The position numbers and the translations under genes were made by a program. A stretch of 64,000 bases of DNA from Carallia brachiata (Eukaryota > Streptophyta > Magnoliopsida > Malpighiales > Rhizophoraceae): positions 248,001 through 312,000 of the forward strand of contig JADCRB010000001.1 in assembly GCA_021464245.1 (NCBI GenBank), in the 5' to 3' direction. Under the pieces are notes generated by a model. It was not told where the DNA came from, made no database searches, and worked only from the letters and a program-made list of their open reading frames with translations. Shown here in pieces: positions 1-12,577 of the stretch; within the stretch, counting starts at the first letter, position 1; each line of letters opens with the position of its first letter.

Positions 1-215
1 ATCTTTCCTCTCTCCCTCCTCTCCCAAAAAGGAATAAAAGGGAAGAAAGAAGAGAGCAAAATAGCAAAAGTTGAATATGATTTTGATCTAAAAGATCAAC
101 AAGAAGGAAATAAAATATCCCAAGAGGCCTATGGGGTTATATAATATCTTGAAAATGATGTTGAATTGCTGATATAGCTATTTTCTTGGTCATTGGCTGA
201 CACCACCAACAACAG

Positions 216-1502
216 GTGGCCGCTGAAAGCAAAGTAAGTGAAAATAAATAAATAAATAAATAACCTACCTTTTAACACTCAAAGATTGCCTTTAAACCAT
301 TAAAAGATTCTTAGGTATATACAGCGCCAACTAACTTTAGATTCAATAAAAATGTGAAAAATTAGGATGTACGGATACGGATACGGGACACGGACACGAT
401 ACGATACGACACGGATATGGGGACACGAAAATTCTAAAAAAATTAAGACACGGACACGGCGTAAATACAGTTATAAAATATATTAAATATTATATAAGTA
501 TGTATGTAATTTAAATATTTTTAATAAATTTTAAATTTTTTTCTAAGTATAGGACATATTAATTATTATTATGATATTTTATAATATAATTTGTATTTTA
601 TTCATAATTCTTTAAAAAAAATTATATATGTGTGTATATATAAGTGTGTGTATACATAATAAAATATTTAAGCAAATAACATATATATGTGTATAATATA
701 CTAATTAAAATATCAAATGCATATAAAAGTATCTGACACGTATATTGTAAGTGTTCGACATACGTGTCCAAATTTTTTTTTTTTTTTTTTTGTTGGACAC
801 GTTTCAGAGTGTCTGACACGTGTCTGAGGAGTGTCGGGCGAGTGTTATGTCCGACACATGTGTCCGATACGAGCACTCATCATTTTAGAAGTGTCCGTAC
901 TTCCTAGGTGAAAAAAATATAATTGTATGAGGTATAAGATATAGAAATGTCATAATCTTTTCGCCCGTGGAATTCATCCACGAATATTTCGAGTTATATA
1001 ATTCGCATCAAATAAATAATCAAATTTCAATTTGTTTTCTTTTGATAAAATTGCTAAGGGGAGAGATTGGAAAAGGATAGTATTTGATTCTTGATCTATT
1101 TTAAATGAATATGGCCAATTTAACATGGCTTAGATACAGATTTACGTGTGTAGTACTTTGATAATTCATTGCATACTTTAAATGTTTTAATATATAAAAC
1201 AATTAACAATCAAGCATACAAATGTACATATAAAGAACATAATAATACAATATAAACCTGTAATGCAATGCGTCAAGTTGACTGTGTCCGTATGATAAAA
1301 CTTTTCTTACTCTATTTAGATACCTTTAAACGTTATAAAATTACTCTTTGCTTATTAATTTGTAGAGCTAAACCTGCGGCAAGTATAAGCGGAACAACTT
1401 GATGCTAGATGGGAGGCGGGTGGGTTCGCCAAATTTGACCATGATAAGGCCGTTGAAAATATCAAAAAGCTTCTCCAATCTCATTCAAGTGAGGCAATGT
1501 AA
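216..1502 (+). pseudogene. Possible broken 3' end of an unidentified gene (two exon-like pieces)
   Basis: Two exon-like segments are in matching phase. Positions 216-233 (18 nt, VAAESK) sit between a CAG acceptor and a GTAAGTG donor. Positions 1368-1502 follow a TTTGTAGAG acceptor and read LNLRQV, then an in-frame TAA at 1386-1388, then AEQLDARWEAGGFAKF and a further amphipathic stretch to a TAA at 1500-1502. The peptide looks protein-like (charged, helical) but I do not recognise the family. A hAT MITE (362-907) lies in the intervening intron-like DNA. The internal stop argues for a pseudogene, or for a wrong splice model. Any upstream exons would be left of the window. Low confidence. Confidence 0.25.
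362..907. mobile_element. Non-autonomous hAT-type MITE, 546 bp
   Basis: The element is flanked by a perfect 8-bp direct repeat GTGAAAAA (354-361 and 908-915). Its ends are imperfect inverted repeats: TTAGGATGTACGGATAC on the left and, read on the other strand, CTAGGAAGTACGGACAC on the right. Sub-terminal regions carry many GACACG/GGACAC motifs in both orientations, while the core is AT-rich with a T run (771-791). No transposase is encoded. An 8-bp duplication with short terminal repeats is characteristic of the hAT superfamily. Confidence 0.8.
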
Positions 1503-2966
1503 ATTAAAACTCAAAGCTGCATCGACAAATTTTTAAAAATTAATTTTGTGTTTCTCACGTGATACTCTGGGAAAATTAACAGATGTGGAAATTAGAATTC
1601 TCAGTCTCTTCTCTTACAAAATGTTAATAAATAAATTATTTTTAAATAATCAGTTCAGATTTTAATCTTTTGAAATTTTGAATTATAATCGCAAGAAAAA
1701 AAATATGAAATTTATGAGAATGAAAAAAATTATTTGTTTTAATGCACAAACCAAAAATAGAACATTAGACACACAATTAAAAATTTAAAATTTAATACCA
1801 CTAAAATGGCTTACAACCAAATAAATCTCCTAATAAAACAAAAAAAAAATACTGTACGGTAAAGGGCTTCAATTAGGTGTTAAAAGGGCATAAATTCAAG
1901 ATAAATGTGAAATCTGTCTTTTTTTTTTTGACAAAAAAAACTGTCGCAAGTATATCGGTCATCGGATCTACAGGTTGGGTCAAAAGTTACCCATTTTATA
2001 CTCATTCAATCCCACCTATAAAAGAGAACCCACATTTCAAGTATTATTAGGACTGCACGTGAATCCTTTAAGCTGACTAAGTGTTGTGAATTGTGAATCA
2101 GAGTGCACGCAGAACAGACATTGCCGAGCTTTTTCTAAGAAGGTAAGGCCTCAGGCATAGTTTGTGGAATTTAAATCAAGATTGTGAGTAAAAAAAGTAC
2201 ACCAATTGACGAATCAGATCAGCATGTCAAGTAATTCGAAATCTGTGTCTTATTTGGTGTAAATGCACGCATGACATGCACGACCCAATATGGCCGCCGG
2301 GCTTTTTATAATACAAGATTCCATCGACATAGCAAACAGATTGAAGATGCGGTGGTGGTCCTTGGCGGCGTCGATCATGGTAATATTGTAAAAAGCACGA
2401 CTACGTAGATTTGAGAAATATGTAATTAATTTAATAATATTTAATAATATATTAATTTTTTAAAATTTAAATTTAATATTTTTTAAAATTTAATAATTTA
2501 GAACACTATATATTTACAATTTATGTGCTCAGCAAGTTTTTATGTATTATAAATGATAGATGAGATGGAGTACTGATGTTGCTTGACATTTCTATTGGCG
2601 TTCGTTGCAACTAGTCATAGCAGCGATAGACGCCACCTACCGCAAAAGTTTTTGTGCGAGATGTGTACTGAGAGTAGCACACGGAGTCGGACTTTCATTA
2701 ATATTTTATTATTTGTTTAAATTAAAATTAAAATTTAAATGAAAATTACTTTAAATTTGAAAACCTAAATTTAAACTTTATACGCTAAACTCTTAAATCT
2801 TAATTTTTTTTTTAATTCTTAGTTTGGCGTATTGAGCTATCAAGTTACCTACTTGGTACCCAAACTTTTGCCTTTTTCTATTTGCCGTGGAACAATAGCT
2901 TTAATTCCATATAGGCGTTTTTTAACCTCAAAACAGTGAAATCATGAGCTGTTACTCGTTGATTTA
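916..2966. other. AT-rich intergenic DNA
   Basis: Apart from the exon-like piece ending at 1502, I see no supported gene. A TATA-like CTATAAAAG lies near 2017-2025. It is followed by a less AT-rich 300-base stretch with a possible GTAAGG donor near 2141 and a short ATG reading frame at 2347. This could be a promoter with a first exon of an unrecognised transcript, but nothing supports a product. Confidence 0.3.
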
Positions 2967-3697
2967 AGGACTGTTTGGTTTACCTATTTAATATTATTGT
3001 TGTTGGTTGTTACTGCTGATTGCTGTTACTGATTACTGATTACTGTTACCTGTTGCTGATTACTAAAAAAACTAATGAAGTGTTTGATTAATTTTATATT
3101 TATTGTTACTGTTAAATAATTAAATGACTGATTTGGACATTTAATTTATATAATGTATTATATTAACAAAATTATTTTTATATTTTATAATTTTTATTTT
3201 TAGAATAAATATTTTATAAATAATATTAAGAATTTTTTCACTTAATTTTTATTTTTTCAAAAAATATTAATGTTTACTAGATAATAAAAATAAAATTTTT
3301 GAAATATTTTTAAAATATCAATATTAATGAAAATTTGAAGTATTTACGAATTATAAAAAAAATAAAAGTGTTACGTTTATATAAATAGTAATAAAATTTA
3401 ATAACTACTAACAAATCATATTTAAATAATAAGTAAAAAAATTATGAATTTATATAAATATTATTTGAGGGTATTTTAGTATATATAAATTATTATTAAT
3501 ATCAAAAATTAAAAAGCAACTAAAAAAAAGTAAAAAGTAACTTGTAGTTATTTTTCAATCAACTGTTTTTTAAATGTCATATAAGGAAATAAGAAAAATC
3601 AAACAGCAGCTCAAAAAAATTAACTAAACACTCATCTCCCTATTTCTTCAAAATGTAATACAAATGTACCCTCTTAAAAATTAACCCAAACACCCCC
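2967..3697. mobile_element. Tourist-like (PIF/Harbinger-type) MITE, copy A
   Basis: The element is flanked by TTA on both sides (2964-2966 and 3698-3700). Its left end is AGGACTGTTTGG, and the right end read on the other strand is GGGGGTGTTTGG. Just inside the left end are many iterations of TACTGATTGCTG-like units, followed by a very AT-rich core. A related copy lies at 9421-10159 with matching sub-terminal sequence and core landmarks. GG-N-GTTTGG ends with a TTA/TAA target repeat are typical of Tourist-type MITEs. No coding capacity is visible. Confidence 0.7.
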
Positions 3698-3700
3698 TTA

Positions 3701-4745
3701 CAGAGTTAAACTCTCTTTCACAAAATATACTCATGATTGCACAAACTATTATCTAGCCACAAACGTATGTTCAAATCGTCTGCCTATGTAATAATGCTCA
3801 AATATTTTTTGAGTGGTATAGAACTATGTCGACCAGTGTTTAACAGACAATGTGTCTACAGACTTTGATCCTATTTTTATTATATAGTCATAAACACGAT
3901 TTATTGCTAAAAAAATAAAAAAACTAAAAAAAATACTACCAGGTAGAAATGTTTATTAAGTAATATGGCAGGCACAATAGAGCAGTAAAAAAATTTTCTT
4001 GTATTTATCTTCATTTATTTGTGAAACAAAGCAAGATGCGATTAACATGGAGCTATCTCACTAATACTCGATTCCTCTCCAAAACTGAACATCGCATCCT
4101 GGAATCCTAGTAGGAGCCGTTAACTTAAAAAATAATGAGAAATAGGAGGACCGAAGCTCTTATGGTACAGATCCGGGGATTCATAATCAATTAAACGAGT
4201 TTAACTCAATCTCTCTGAGCTACCCTAGTTTTGTTTTTAAATCTCAAGCAAAACCCTGTGCTGCTAATGCCTGGAACTCCCATCATCACCATTCTTTGCC
4301 TTGCTGTCCCCATAGGGGATGAACGATGACCAAGTTAGCTTTAGCTTATTTCTCTCCTTCAGAAAAACAAAAATGAAAATAGGGAGAGTGTGTTTGACTG
4401 TTTGGTGATATTGATTGTCTGTCTACAACATTAAATGGTGCCAAACACAATAAAAAGTTCACTTAACGGACAACGTTTGTGTGTTGGATTATTTAGTAAT
4501 AAAGTTTTATATATAATTTAATTTTAAGTATAAAAATAATAGTTATATATTTTATTTAATAATATTTAATAATTTTTTAATTTTAATTATTTAACAGTTA
4601 ATATTATTTTATTATTATTTAAATATTACTATTTAGTATTTCTCTTTAATATTATTGTTTGTACTCTCACTTTTCATTAAATATTTTATTTTTAATTTTT
4701 TGATAAATTAAATAAGTTAATAGTGATAGTACTGACAAACCCATT
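3701..4745. other. AT-rich intergenic DNA
   Basis: Nothing recognisable as a gene or RNA. Short reading frames here are scattered by stops and lack any familiar motif. Confidence 0.4.
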
Positions 4746-4746
4746 A

Positions 4747-4963
4747 GAAAAAAGAGTGCAATTACATATTTCGACAGTTTTGTTTCAGGATTTATTCTGG
4801 ATGAAACTGCGACTGTTATTTTTAAAATTGCGATTGATATTTTTAAAATATAAAAATAAAATGTATTTAAAAAATATCAGTTCTAATTTAAAAAATAACA
4901 GTCTTAATTTCAATTAGATACAATATTCGACACATAAATTACCGGAATATCAACTTTTATTCT
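4747..4963. repeat. Small palindromic MITE-like repeat, copy 1
   Basis: The two halves are inverted relative to each other. The left half carries GAAACTGCGACTGTTATTTT followed by a GATTGATATTTTT unit. The right half, read on the other strand, carries the same ordered units (GACTGTTATTTTT, then GAACTGATATTTTT). The same arrangement recurs at about 14335-14550, including a shared terminal ATCAAC-TTTATTCT, so this is a dispersed family rather than chance. Boundaries are approximate and no target duplication was fixed. Confidence 0.6.
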
Positions 4964-7900
4964 AAAAAAAATTACACTAAACTCTTTTATTAAGTAAATC
5001 AAGTTATCTGCATTGAATAATTGTGTGAGCGAATCTCAAAATCCACCCAGTATCATGGGTCTATTTGAATCCACTTACATTTAACCTACCGAACTCCTTT
5101 GCAGAGCTTTGAACCCATATTGGTGACAGATACCGTTGCCACTCCGACCACAAACGATCAGTGGTTCATTAAATTTATTCCTTCTCTTGCTCTCGTTTAC
5201 CAGCAGGACATCCTCTGTGTTCTGCCCGTGAAAAATGTGACTCTAAACACTTTTGTCTTTACGACTTTCTGCTCTTGTAATAATCAGAAATGTAATACCA
5301 GCCACGGCTGTCAGCAGAATTGGGTGCCAGTTCTCAGTAATTGGAATTTTGGAAGTAGTTGATAGTTGTGTTGTTGTGCAGATGAAATTCTTCTGGATAT
5401 GTCTTGACTTAAAAATTTTTACCTTCTCTGAAGTCTCAGTGTTGCTTTTTTCTTAATTAATCAGTGAAGAAAACCAAGAACAAAGAACACCAAATTTATC
5501 TAGTTCGCAAATGTATAGATATTTCAGGTTAGCCTTTCGTGATTCAAGGGTTTCCCTATAGCCCCATCAATGAGTACTAATCTATTGCTAAATGGATACT
5601 CAGGTATCTCATAGGTTGTTCTTCAGTACCCCAACAAAAAGTAGAGAGTATGGATGGCAAATCCTAGTGAATAAGGGTATCCAAATCCAGACATTGTCAA
5701 AGAGTGTAATTGAACAATCCAGACATTGTCAAAGAGTGTAATTGAACAATGTCTTTGAAACTCACATATAAGCTCCTTGTTTCTTTGTACCAAAGATCAA
5801 CCATAGACATTGTCTTTGGTTGTCAGTGATGCAAACACACCCCGAATATTGATGCTAAGGGATGCAGGGTCTTTTTTGTTTTCAGTAAATTGGACCTTTT
5901 TACAAGTGATTTCAATGCCAATATAAAGTTTTATGAAAAGTAACGCGATAGAAAAAATAAGCAAAATAAGAACAAACAGATTTTAGGTGGAAAATCATGA
6001 ATTGAGAAAAAAAAATTACGAGTAGAAAAGAGAAAATTTAGTAACTCGAAGAAGAGTACAACAAAAAGGTTAAAGCAGCAGCAAGAGGACAAAAGCTTAC
6101 AAGCATTAGCTGAAAAGAATATATATATATACAGCAAACTCTAAAGTCTAAAAACATAACATGTCCATTTGGCCCAACTTCTTCACTTTCACCACAGATC
6201 CCCAGAAAAAATTCATATTATGTCATACTGCGAGCTCTTTAGACTATGCTAAATAGGATTCGGGTCACCGTACTCCAACATAAAATTTTGAATTGGAAAG
6301 AGAGAAGCCGCAGATATTTTCAATTTTTTGGTGGCTAAATTCTTTATCTTGTTTAGTCTGAATAGATATGCATTGAAGTCTGGTTTGCTAGTAGAATTTG
6401 CGTAGTACATTAACTGTTTGATATCATGATTTGTGCTGCTGATGTTGATTCTATTTAGACCATTAAATTGGGTTCATGGAATGTGTCTCATACATTCTGC
6501 TTATTTCTTGGATGTGTTTTTCAGGTTTTGTTGTTTTGCTATGTTAATTTACAGCTTCATCAGAGTTCAGGGTGGCACAAACAGCTTTTTTGGGATGCTT
6601 AGTGCGTTTTTGGATACATGGAAGCACTGCTGGGTTGTGAGTTGGAGCTGCTATCTTTTTGGGTTCCTTTGTGCCTAATTCTGTCTCAGAATCCTTTGTG
6701 TTGTTTAATAGGAAGTTAAAGACTACATATGTCATCTATAGATTACCACTTTGGATAGCATGGTACTTTTCGTAGTTTTCTCGGTTCGTTATTAGTCAAA
6801 TGAACATATTGTTGTTCCCATGCAATTTTTTGGGAATGATGTTTAATAAATTCCTTATCACGATATTAGGATTTAGCTAAAACAAGCCAATTGAGGTAAT
6901 TTCTTTGTTGGTCGTAATTATATATGTTTCTTTGCTCGTCTGCACTTCTAAATACATACTTCTTTATTTAGTCTTATCTGCATAACGACAGTTAAATGTA
7001 AATTTAAAAAAAAAAATTTTTTTTAGGACGTATAGGATCAAAGTTAGTCGTCCTTTCTTAAATCTTTTGTGTTGGATATTTGTGAAATTATCATTCTTCC
7101 TTTTATAATAATTTGCATGAAAAACGATAAAGATTTTTGTTGGACATTTTTCTTGATCCATCTAAAATGAAGAAAACTTAAAAACCTGCAAATCCTTATT
7201 GCTACGCCTTAGTGTTATATATATATCTTTTGAGTTTTCTACGTTAGAGAATGAAGATAGGAACTAGATGTATCCAAATATATGCATTCATGAATATGCT
7301 TATGGGGTTAAATATTTTCTTAAGCATGGCATTTGGAGAAGAGATTTGCTTTGGATGGAACAGGGTGACATGTTGCTGGTGTTGCTTTGGGTGGATAGGA
7401 GCATATTTGTGCTGTTTTTGCTGATTATGTGGTTAGAATGGGGTTGTGCAGGAGCTTTCTTGGTACTAGTGTGGGCTGATGATTTTGCAGGGGTTTTTAT
7501 TGTTGTTTTTCCTTGGTACAATTAGGTGGGCAGATGCTTTTTGGTTGCGTTTGGTGAGGTTTTGGCGTTTGCTGCCATATTTTGGGTTTCTGATCGTGCT
7601 TTTCACTGATTGGAGCTGGGAATTTGGTGTAGCTGGCCTCTGCTTCTTGACATATCTTGTGTTTGTTAATTAATTTCCTCTGTTGATCTTTGGTGAGGTT
7701 TAGGAGTACTATTCTAATATGCGGGGCTCTGTGTTGGGATATGTTAGGAGTTGCTGTGGTTTTTTTCTCAGAGGTCGTGTTGTGGGTGTCCTTTGTTCTT
7801 TGGACGTATCATGAATAAAATGCTTCATCGATCCTGGCTTGGTCGAGAATATTTTTTGTACTGTTTGATTGCTAGAGGCTTGACTCCAGGTTATTAATAT

Positions 7901-9420
7901 ATGTGGTATTGTCAAGGGCAGGAACAATCTTCAATTCTGAATGTACACGATTCTCACAATGATACGGTACAAATCACGAACAAGGACATAGATGTGTATT
8001 GCTACATAGTACATTTAGAGATGCTGCAAACAGTCCTACAAGAAGTGGAGTTAGGGTGGGCCAGTATAGGGAGGGCTCAAAAACTTTGTAGGTTAGCTGA
8101 GGAAGGAAAACAAGTGTCATATCCGGGTTGCCAAGAATTTTTCTGCGCTCTCTTTCACCATTAGGTTTATGCTCCTCTGAATTTTTTTTTTTTTTTGAGA
8201 AATATGCCCCTTTGAAAATTGAAAGGACACATATTTGATGGACTTAATTTGTTTAAGTTTCAACTCCTCTGTTGATTAGTAGATTACCCTAAATTTATTG
8301 TTAGAAGTATCATCGAGCTTTTCTTTTTAATTTTGAAAAGAGTACCACTAAATAACAACACATAAAAAATAGTAAGAAGACAGTACAATAATTTTTTGAC
8401 ATTTAGTTTCCTTTATTATTACGTCGCTCTCGAAGTGTTGCTGCCTAGTTTTTTTGCTTTTGAAAATCATGAACTGTTGCGGGCCGGGTTATACCTGTGT
8501 TAGCAATTCATGTACATACAGCCCTCATTGGTGATTGAAGGAGAGTAATGCAAAATTCACCGACAATTTCCAACGTCAAGACGACCATTTCTAGTGACCT
8601 TTTCGAGGTTAGTGGTGCGCTTTAGGTGTTATTGTGCATGTTTCTTATGAGAGGTGTTTTGAAAATCATTATCACCGTCTGTCGGTGCCCCACCAAACGC
8701 TACATGCCAATGGTTAACATACTAACACAGGATGGGAAGGACTTAATTTCTTTGGCTCGGCACTAGTGTGAGATCTTTATGATTTTAGGCTTCTTTTTGG
8801 AGCTAAAATCTCAACTATTTCTTCTGTAGCAATATATTATAGCAGGGTGCTTTTTGATCATTTGACTACGGGATCAAGATTAAAATTTTTTGCTAGATTG
8901 ATCAGGCAACAATCTGGTTGCCAATGTCATCAAGACATTATATGCAAAACCAGATTTTAAATTGTTACGAAAACACGATAGACACGAGCTCATAAATATA
9001 AAATTATAAAATCTTTAGTTACGATTTTTATGTTTTTTTTAATCTATAATAATTAATAATTATCATTGAATAATGAGAGTCTGAATTCAAATTGTGTCCA
9101 TTTATCATGCTTTCATAATAAAATTCAATATGTCCATGAAAAGCGGAGCATAAACTGTGTATTTGCTACTACAGGCCCAAAAACTTGATGTTGGAGGCCC
9201 ACTGAGCATGAATGTGGACCACTCGAAGACGATTTAATTCTGCAATTGATGGGCTAAATGAATAAAATTGAGGGGAATTTGGGAAGGAAATGTTTACTTT
9301 AGCAGCAATATTAACCAAAATAATAATGTATAAATCCATTTTTTTAATCATAAAAAAGTCCATCGTCGATATATAAGTTTTGTAACTATATTAATCCATA
9401 CTAAATATAAATCTACATTA
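4964..9420. other. Intergenic DNA without a recognised gene
   Basis: This stretch is less AT-rich than its surroundings between about 5.05-5.45 kb and 6.4-8.2 kb, and has several open frames of 60-87 codons. I recognise no domain in any of them, they are not joined by convincing splice sites, and they overlap in opposite strands. It could hold a noncoding transcript or decayed gene. A perfect 32-bp tandem duplication lies at 5684-5747. Confidence 0.35.
5684..5747. repeat. Perfect tandem duplication, 2 x 32 bp
   Basis: The unit starting AATCCAGACATTGTCAAAG occurs at 5684-5715 and again at 5716-5747 without a mismatch. The perfect identity suggests a recent local slippage or duplication event. 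Confidence 0.9.
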
Positions 9421-10159
9421 AGGGTCTGTTTGGGTTAACTGTTAAATGTTACTGTTACTGATTGCTGTTGATAATTGCTACTGCTGATTGCTAATTTTTA
9501 CTTACTGTTGCTGATTGCTGATAAAATTAATGATGTATTTAGTTAATTTTATACTTGTTATTACTGTTAAATAATGAAATGTCTAATTTAGACATATAAT
9601 TTGTGTAGATATATTAAAAATCCTATTTTTATATTTTATAATTTTATTTTTTAAAATAATATTTTATAAATAATATTGAGAATTATTTTACTTAATTTTT
9701 AACTTTTTTAAAAAAATATTAATTTTTATTAAATGATAAAAATTATTATGTTTGAGATTTTTTTTATAAATGTCAATATTACAAAAAATTAAAGTGAAAA
9801 AAATATTATTTAATAATACTTGAAAAAAAAAATTATTGAAATTATATAAATACTAATAAAAATAAATTAACATATCTAATTCATTTGTCAAGTAAAAAAA
9901 ATAATTGTAAAATTTTATAAATATTCTTTAAGGGTAATTTAGTCCATATAAATTATTATTAATATTAAAAAATGAAAAGTAATTCAAAAAGTAGTAAAAA
10001 GTAGTCTGAAACTACTTTTCAATCAGTTGCTGTTAGGAAATCAAATAAGAAAATAAGTAGAATCAAACAGTAATACTAAAAAACTTATTAAATACCTAAA
10101 TCCTACTTTTTAAAAATAAAACATAAATATACCCTTTAAAAGTTAACCCAAACACCCCT
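9421..10159. mobile_element. Tourist-like MITE, copy B
   Basis: The left end AGGGTCTGTTTGGGTTAAC and the right end read on the other strand, AGGGGTGTTTGGGTTAAC, form a near-perfect 18-19 bp inverted repeat. A TTA precedes the left end, but the right flank is GCG, so the target repeat is degraded or the edge is slightly off. The interior matches copy A (2967-3697), with iterated ACTGCTGATTGCT units, then a TTAAATAAT-GAAATG block and an AT-rich core. No coding capacity. Confidence 0.7.
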
Positions 10160-12537
10160 GCGAGTAGTTTTATATGCTGAATCTATGTCTTTGACCGGCC
10201 CAATTAATGCTTCGTGCGCCATAAATCACGGTGCGTGCACTTTATTTCTTGGCTAGACGTGGGAAGAAATTATGATTAATTAATTAATTATTTAATATTG
10301 GCGATTTAACGGTGTGGTCTACTTTGCGCGCCAAATTTCGAGCGCCGTTCAATAAGCGGCAAAAATGAGTCTGACTGTCGGGAGAAAAATTAGAGATGAA
10401 ATGATACGTAAGTCTTACGTAGTAAAAAATATTTTTATTTTAAACTTGTAATTTTTTCATCAAAAACTATACTAATTCTTGAAAATAATATTAATCTCTT
10501 ATTCGCTAATTTACTCTACCTCTTATCTAATAGAATTTTCCTACCCATCAAACTTTTTCCTTTGTACTAACGATACCTAAAAGCAGCATGAGTGGCAGAT
10601 TGTCAATTTTAATAAGGAAAATCTCGGAAGGTTTGAAAAAGTCAGTTTACAAACAAACGAAAAAATATGGAGGTTTTTTGGAGATGTAAGGAACAAGGAC
10701 CATAACAAAGATCCAAGATTCAGCACTTGTGTCTGCACTAGAGACAAATATGGTGGATTAAAAAGGAAATAAGCATTAAAACAGTCTTAAAGTTTTATAC
10801 ATTTTTTTAATTCAGTTCTATATCTTTTAGTCATTTCAAATTAAATCTATACCTTTCAAATTTATTCTAATTAAGTACACATTTCACATAAATACGTTAA
10901 GTAGCTTTTCTAGCCAACGGAAATATAGTCTAAAAAACAAAAAAACACCAATACGTGAAAAAAACAAAAATCCCCCAATACACTTTTGATCATTAAGGGT
11001 GGCCTAAGAAAACCAATTACCAAACCTCCTAATTTGTTTCTTCAGCTACCTCAAGATTTCAGTTTTGTGAGTTTTTTGTTCCTACAAGATTCAGCATCTC
11101 TATAATAATGATTAACAAGAGAGATCAGGACCCAAACTGAAATTGTGATTGTTCTTCAATCACAAAAAGTACAATGATCAAAAACGAAATTCTATTTCCA
11201 TTTCCTTGTCAAATCACGTTCTAAAGAAAACTCCATCTAAAAATACCAAAAGCACTAGAAAAGACCTTTAACAACTAATATTTTTTCTCTGCCATCGTAG
11301 GCTTGCTAAACCATATTTCCGTTAATCAAATTGGCTAGTGAACGTGTTGATCATAATTCCGTCTAAATATGTACTTAATTGAAAAGAATTTCAAAGATAT
11401 AGGACTGATTTGAAAAGGTTAAAAGATATAGAACTTAATTAAAAAAATTTGTAAAATTTTAGGACTGTTTTGATGCTTATCCCATTAAAAAGCGTAGCAA
11501 AAACCTAATTTTCGGTCAAAAAAACCCTAATTTTCCAACGACCTTTTCTTTTTTTTTTTTTATAAAAAAAAAGCCTTTCCATTCCAATGACTTAATGCAA
11601 AAAAAAAAAAAGAAAAAGCGGAAAGCATTAATAAAGTGTACTATATCTATAAGCGGTTTCAAAAATAAAGAGAAAAGAAGGGGTATATGAGGCGGGAAAA
11701 TGGGCTGAAAAGCTAAAGGAAAAGGATGGGAAACAAGACACCTAGATAGAATTTTCAAAGAAGAGTAGGAATAGTTGGATTTTTAAAATGTTTTCCACGC
11801 AGTCAAAAACTTTGAATCGATAATGAAATTAAGAATGTATCATATATTAAATTTTAATACGGAAATAATTTGACTTCTTATATATATCATATCCTGCATA
11901 AGAATCTTGCCCAAGGTTTTCTCCTCCAAACACAAAGAAGAAAACTAGAAAGATGATTACTGTGTGCTACATATATATCCTCAATATGATCAAGTAAGGG
12001 AAACTTGTTTCACCGACAGCAACAACCTTTGGATCTAGATTTTTCTTTAACATCAAAAAAAGTTTCATGACAAACATATTGACTATCCCACATGTGGGTC
12101 AAGATCGGGATTATTTGTTGATGGTAAAATTCAATTTCTCTAATATAAAGAATTTATTACTTGGATACTGTTAGATTCAAATGAGTTTCTCTCGTATTCG
12201 ATCTCGATATTAATGAATTTATAACCCAATACCATGTTTTTGGCATATTATTAGGGGCCAACAACAATAAGGAGATTCAAATATAAATCAATGCGGAGAA
12301 AACATACTGGATCATTACTAAACTACTAAATGGTAGGAGATCTAGTTTCATAGTTTGTAGTTCCTTGGATTGCCACACTTTTAGTACGTAGCAAGTTGGG
12401 AGTTGTTCTAGGGACAGAGGTTGGGAGAGTTTGAAAAGAAATTAAGCAGCAGCGCCGTTTGGTGGCATTTCTTTATTCTTTCATTTTCTAATTCTGACAT
12501 TAGTACTTAGCTTTCATTTAGCCCACTGCACCAAGTT

Positions 12538-12577
<40 letters not shown>

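Noticed and set aside
7268..8164. Series of short + strand frames that could be a gene
   Set aside because: The frames are unrelated to each other, have no recognisable domain and no convincing splice sites; more likely a noncoding or decayed sequence.
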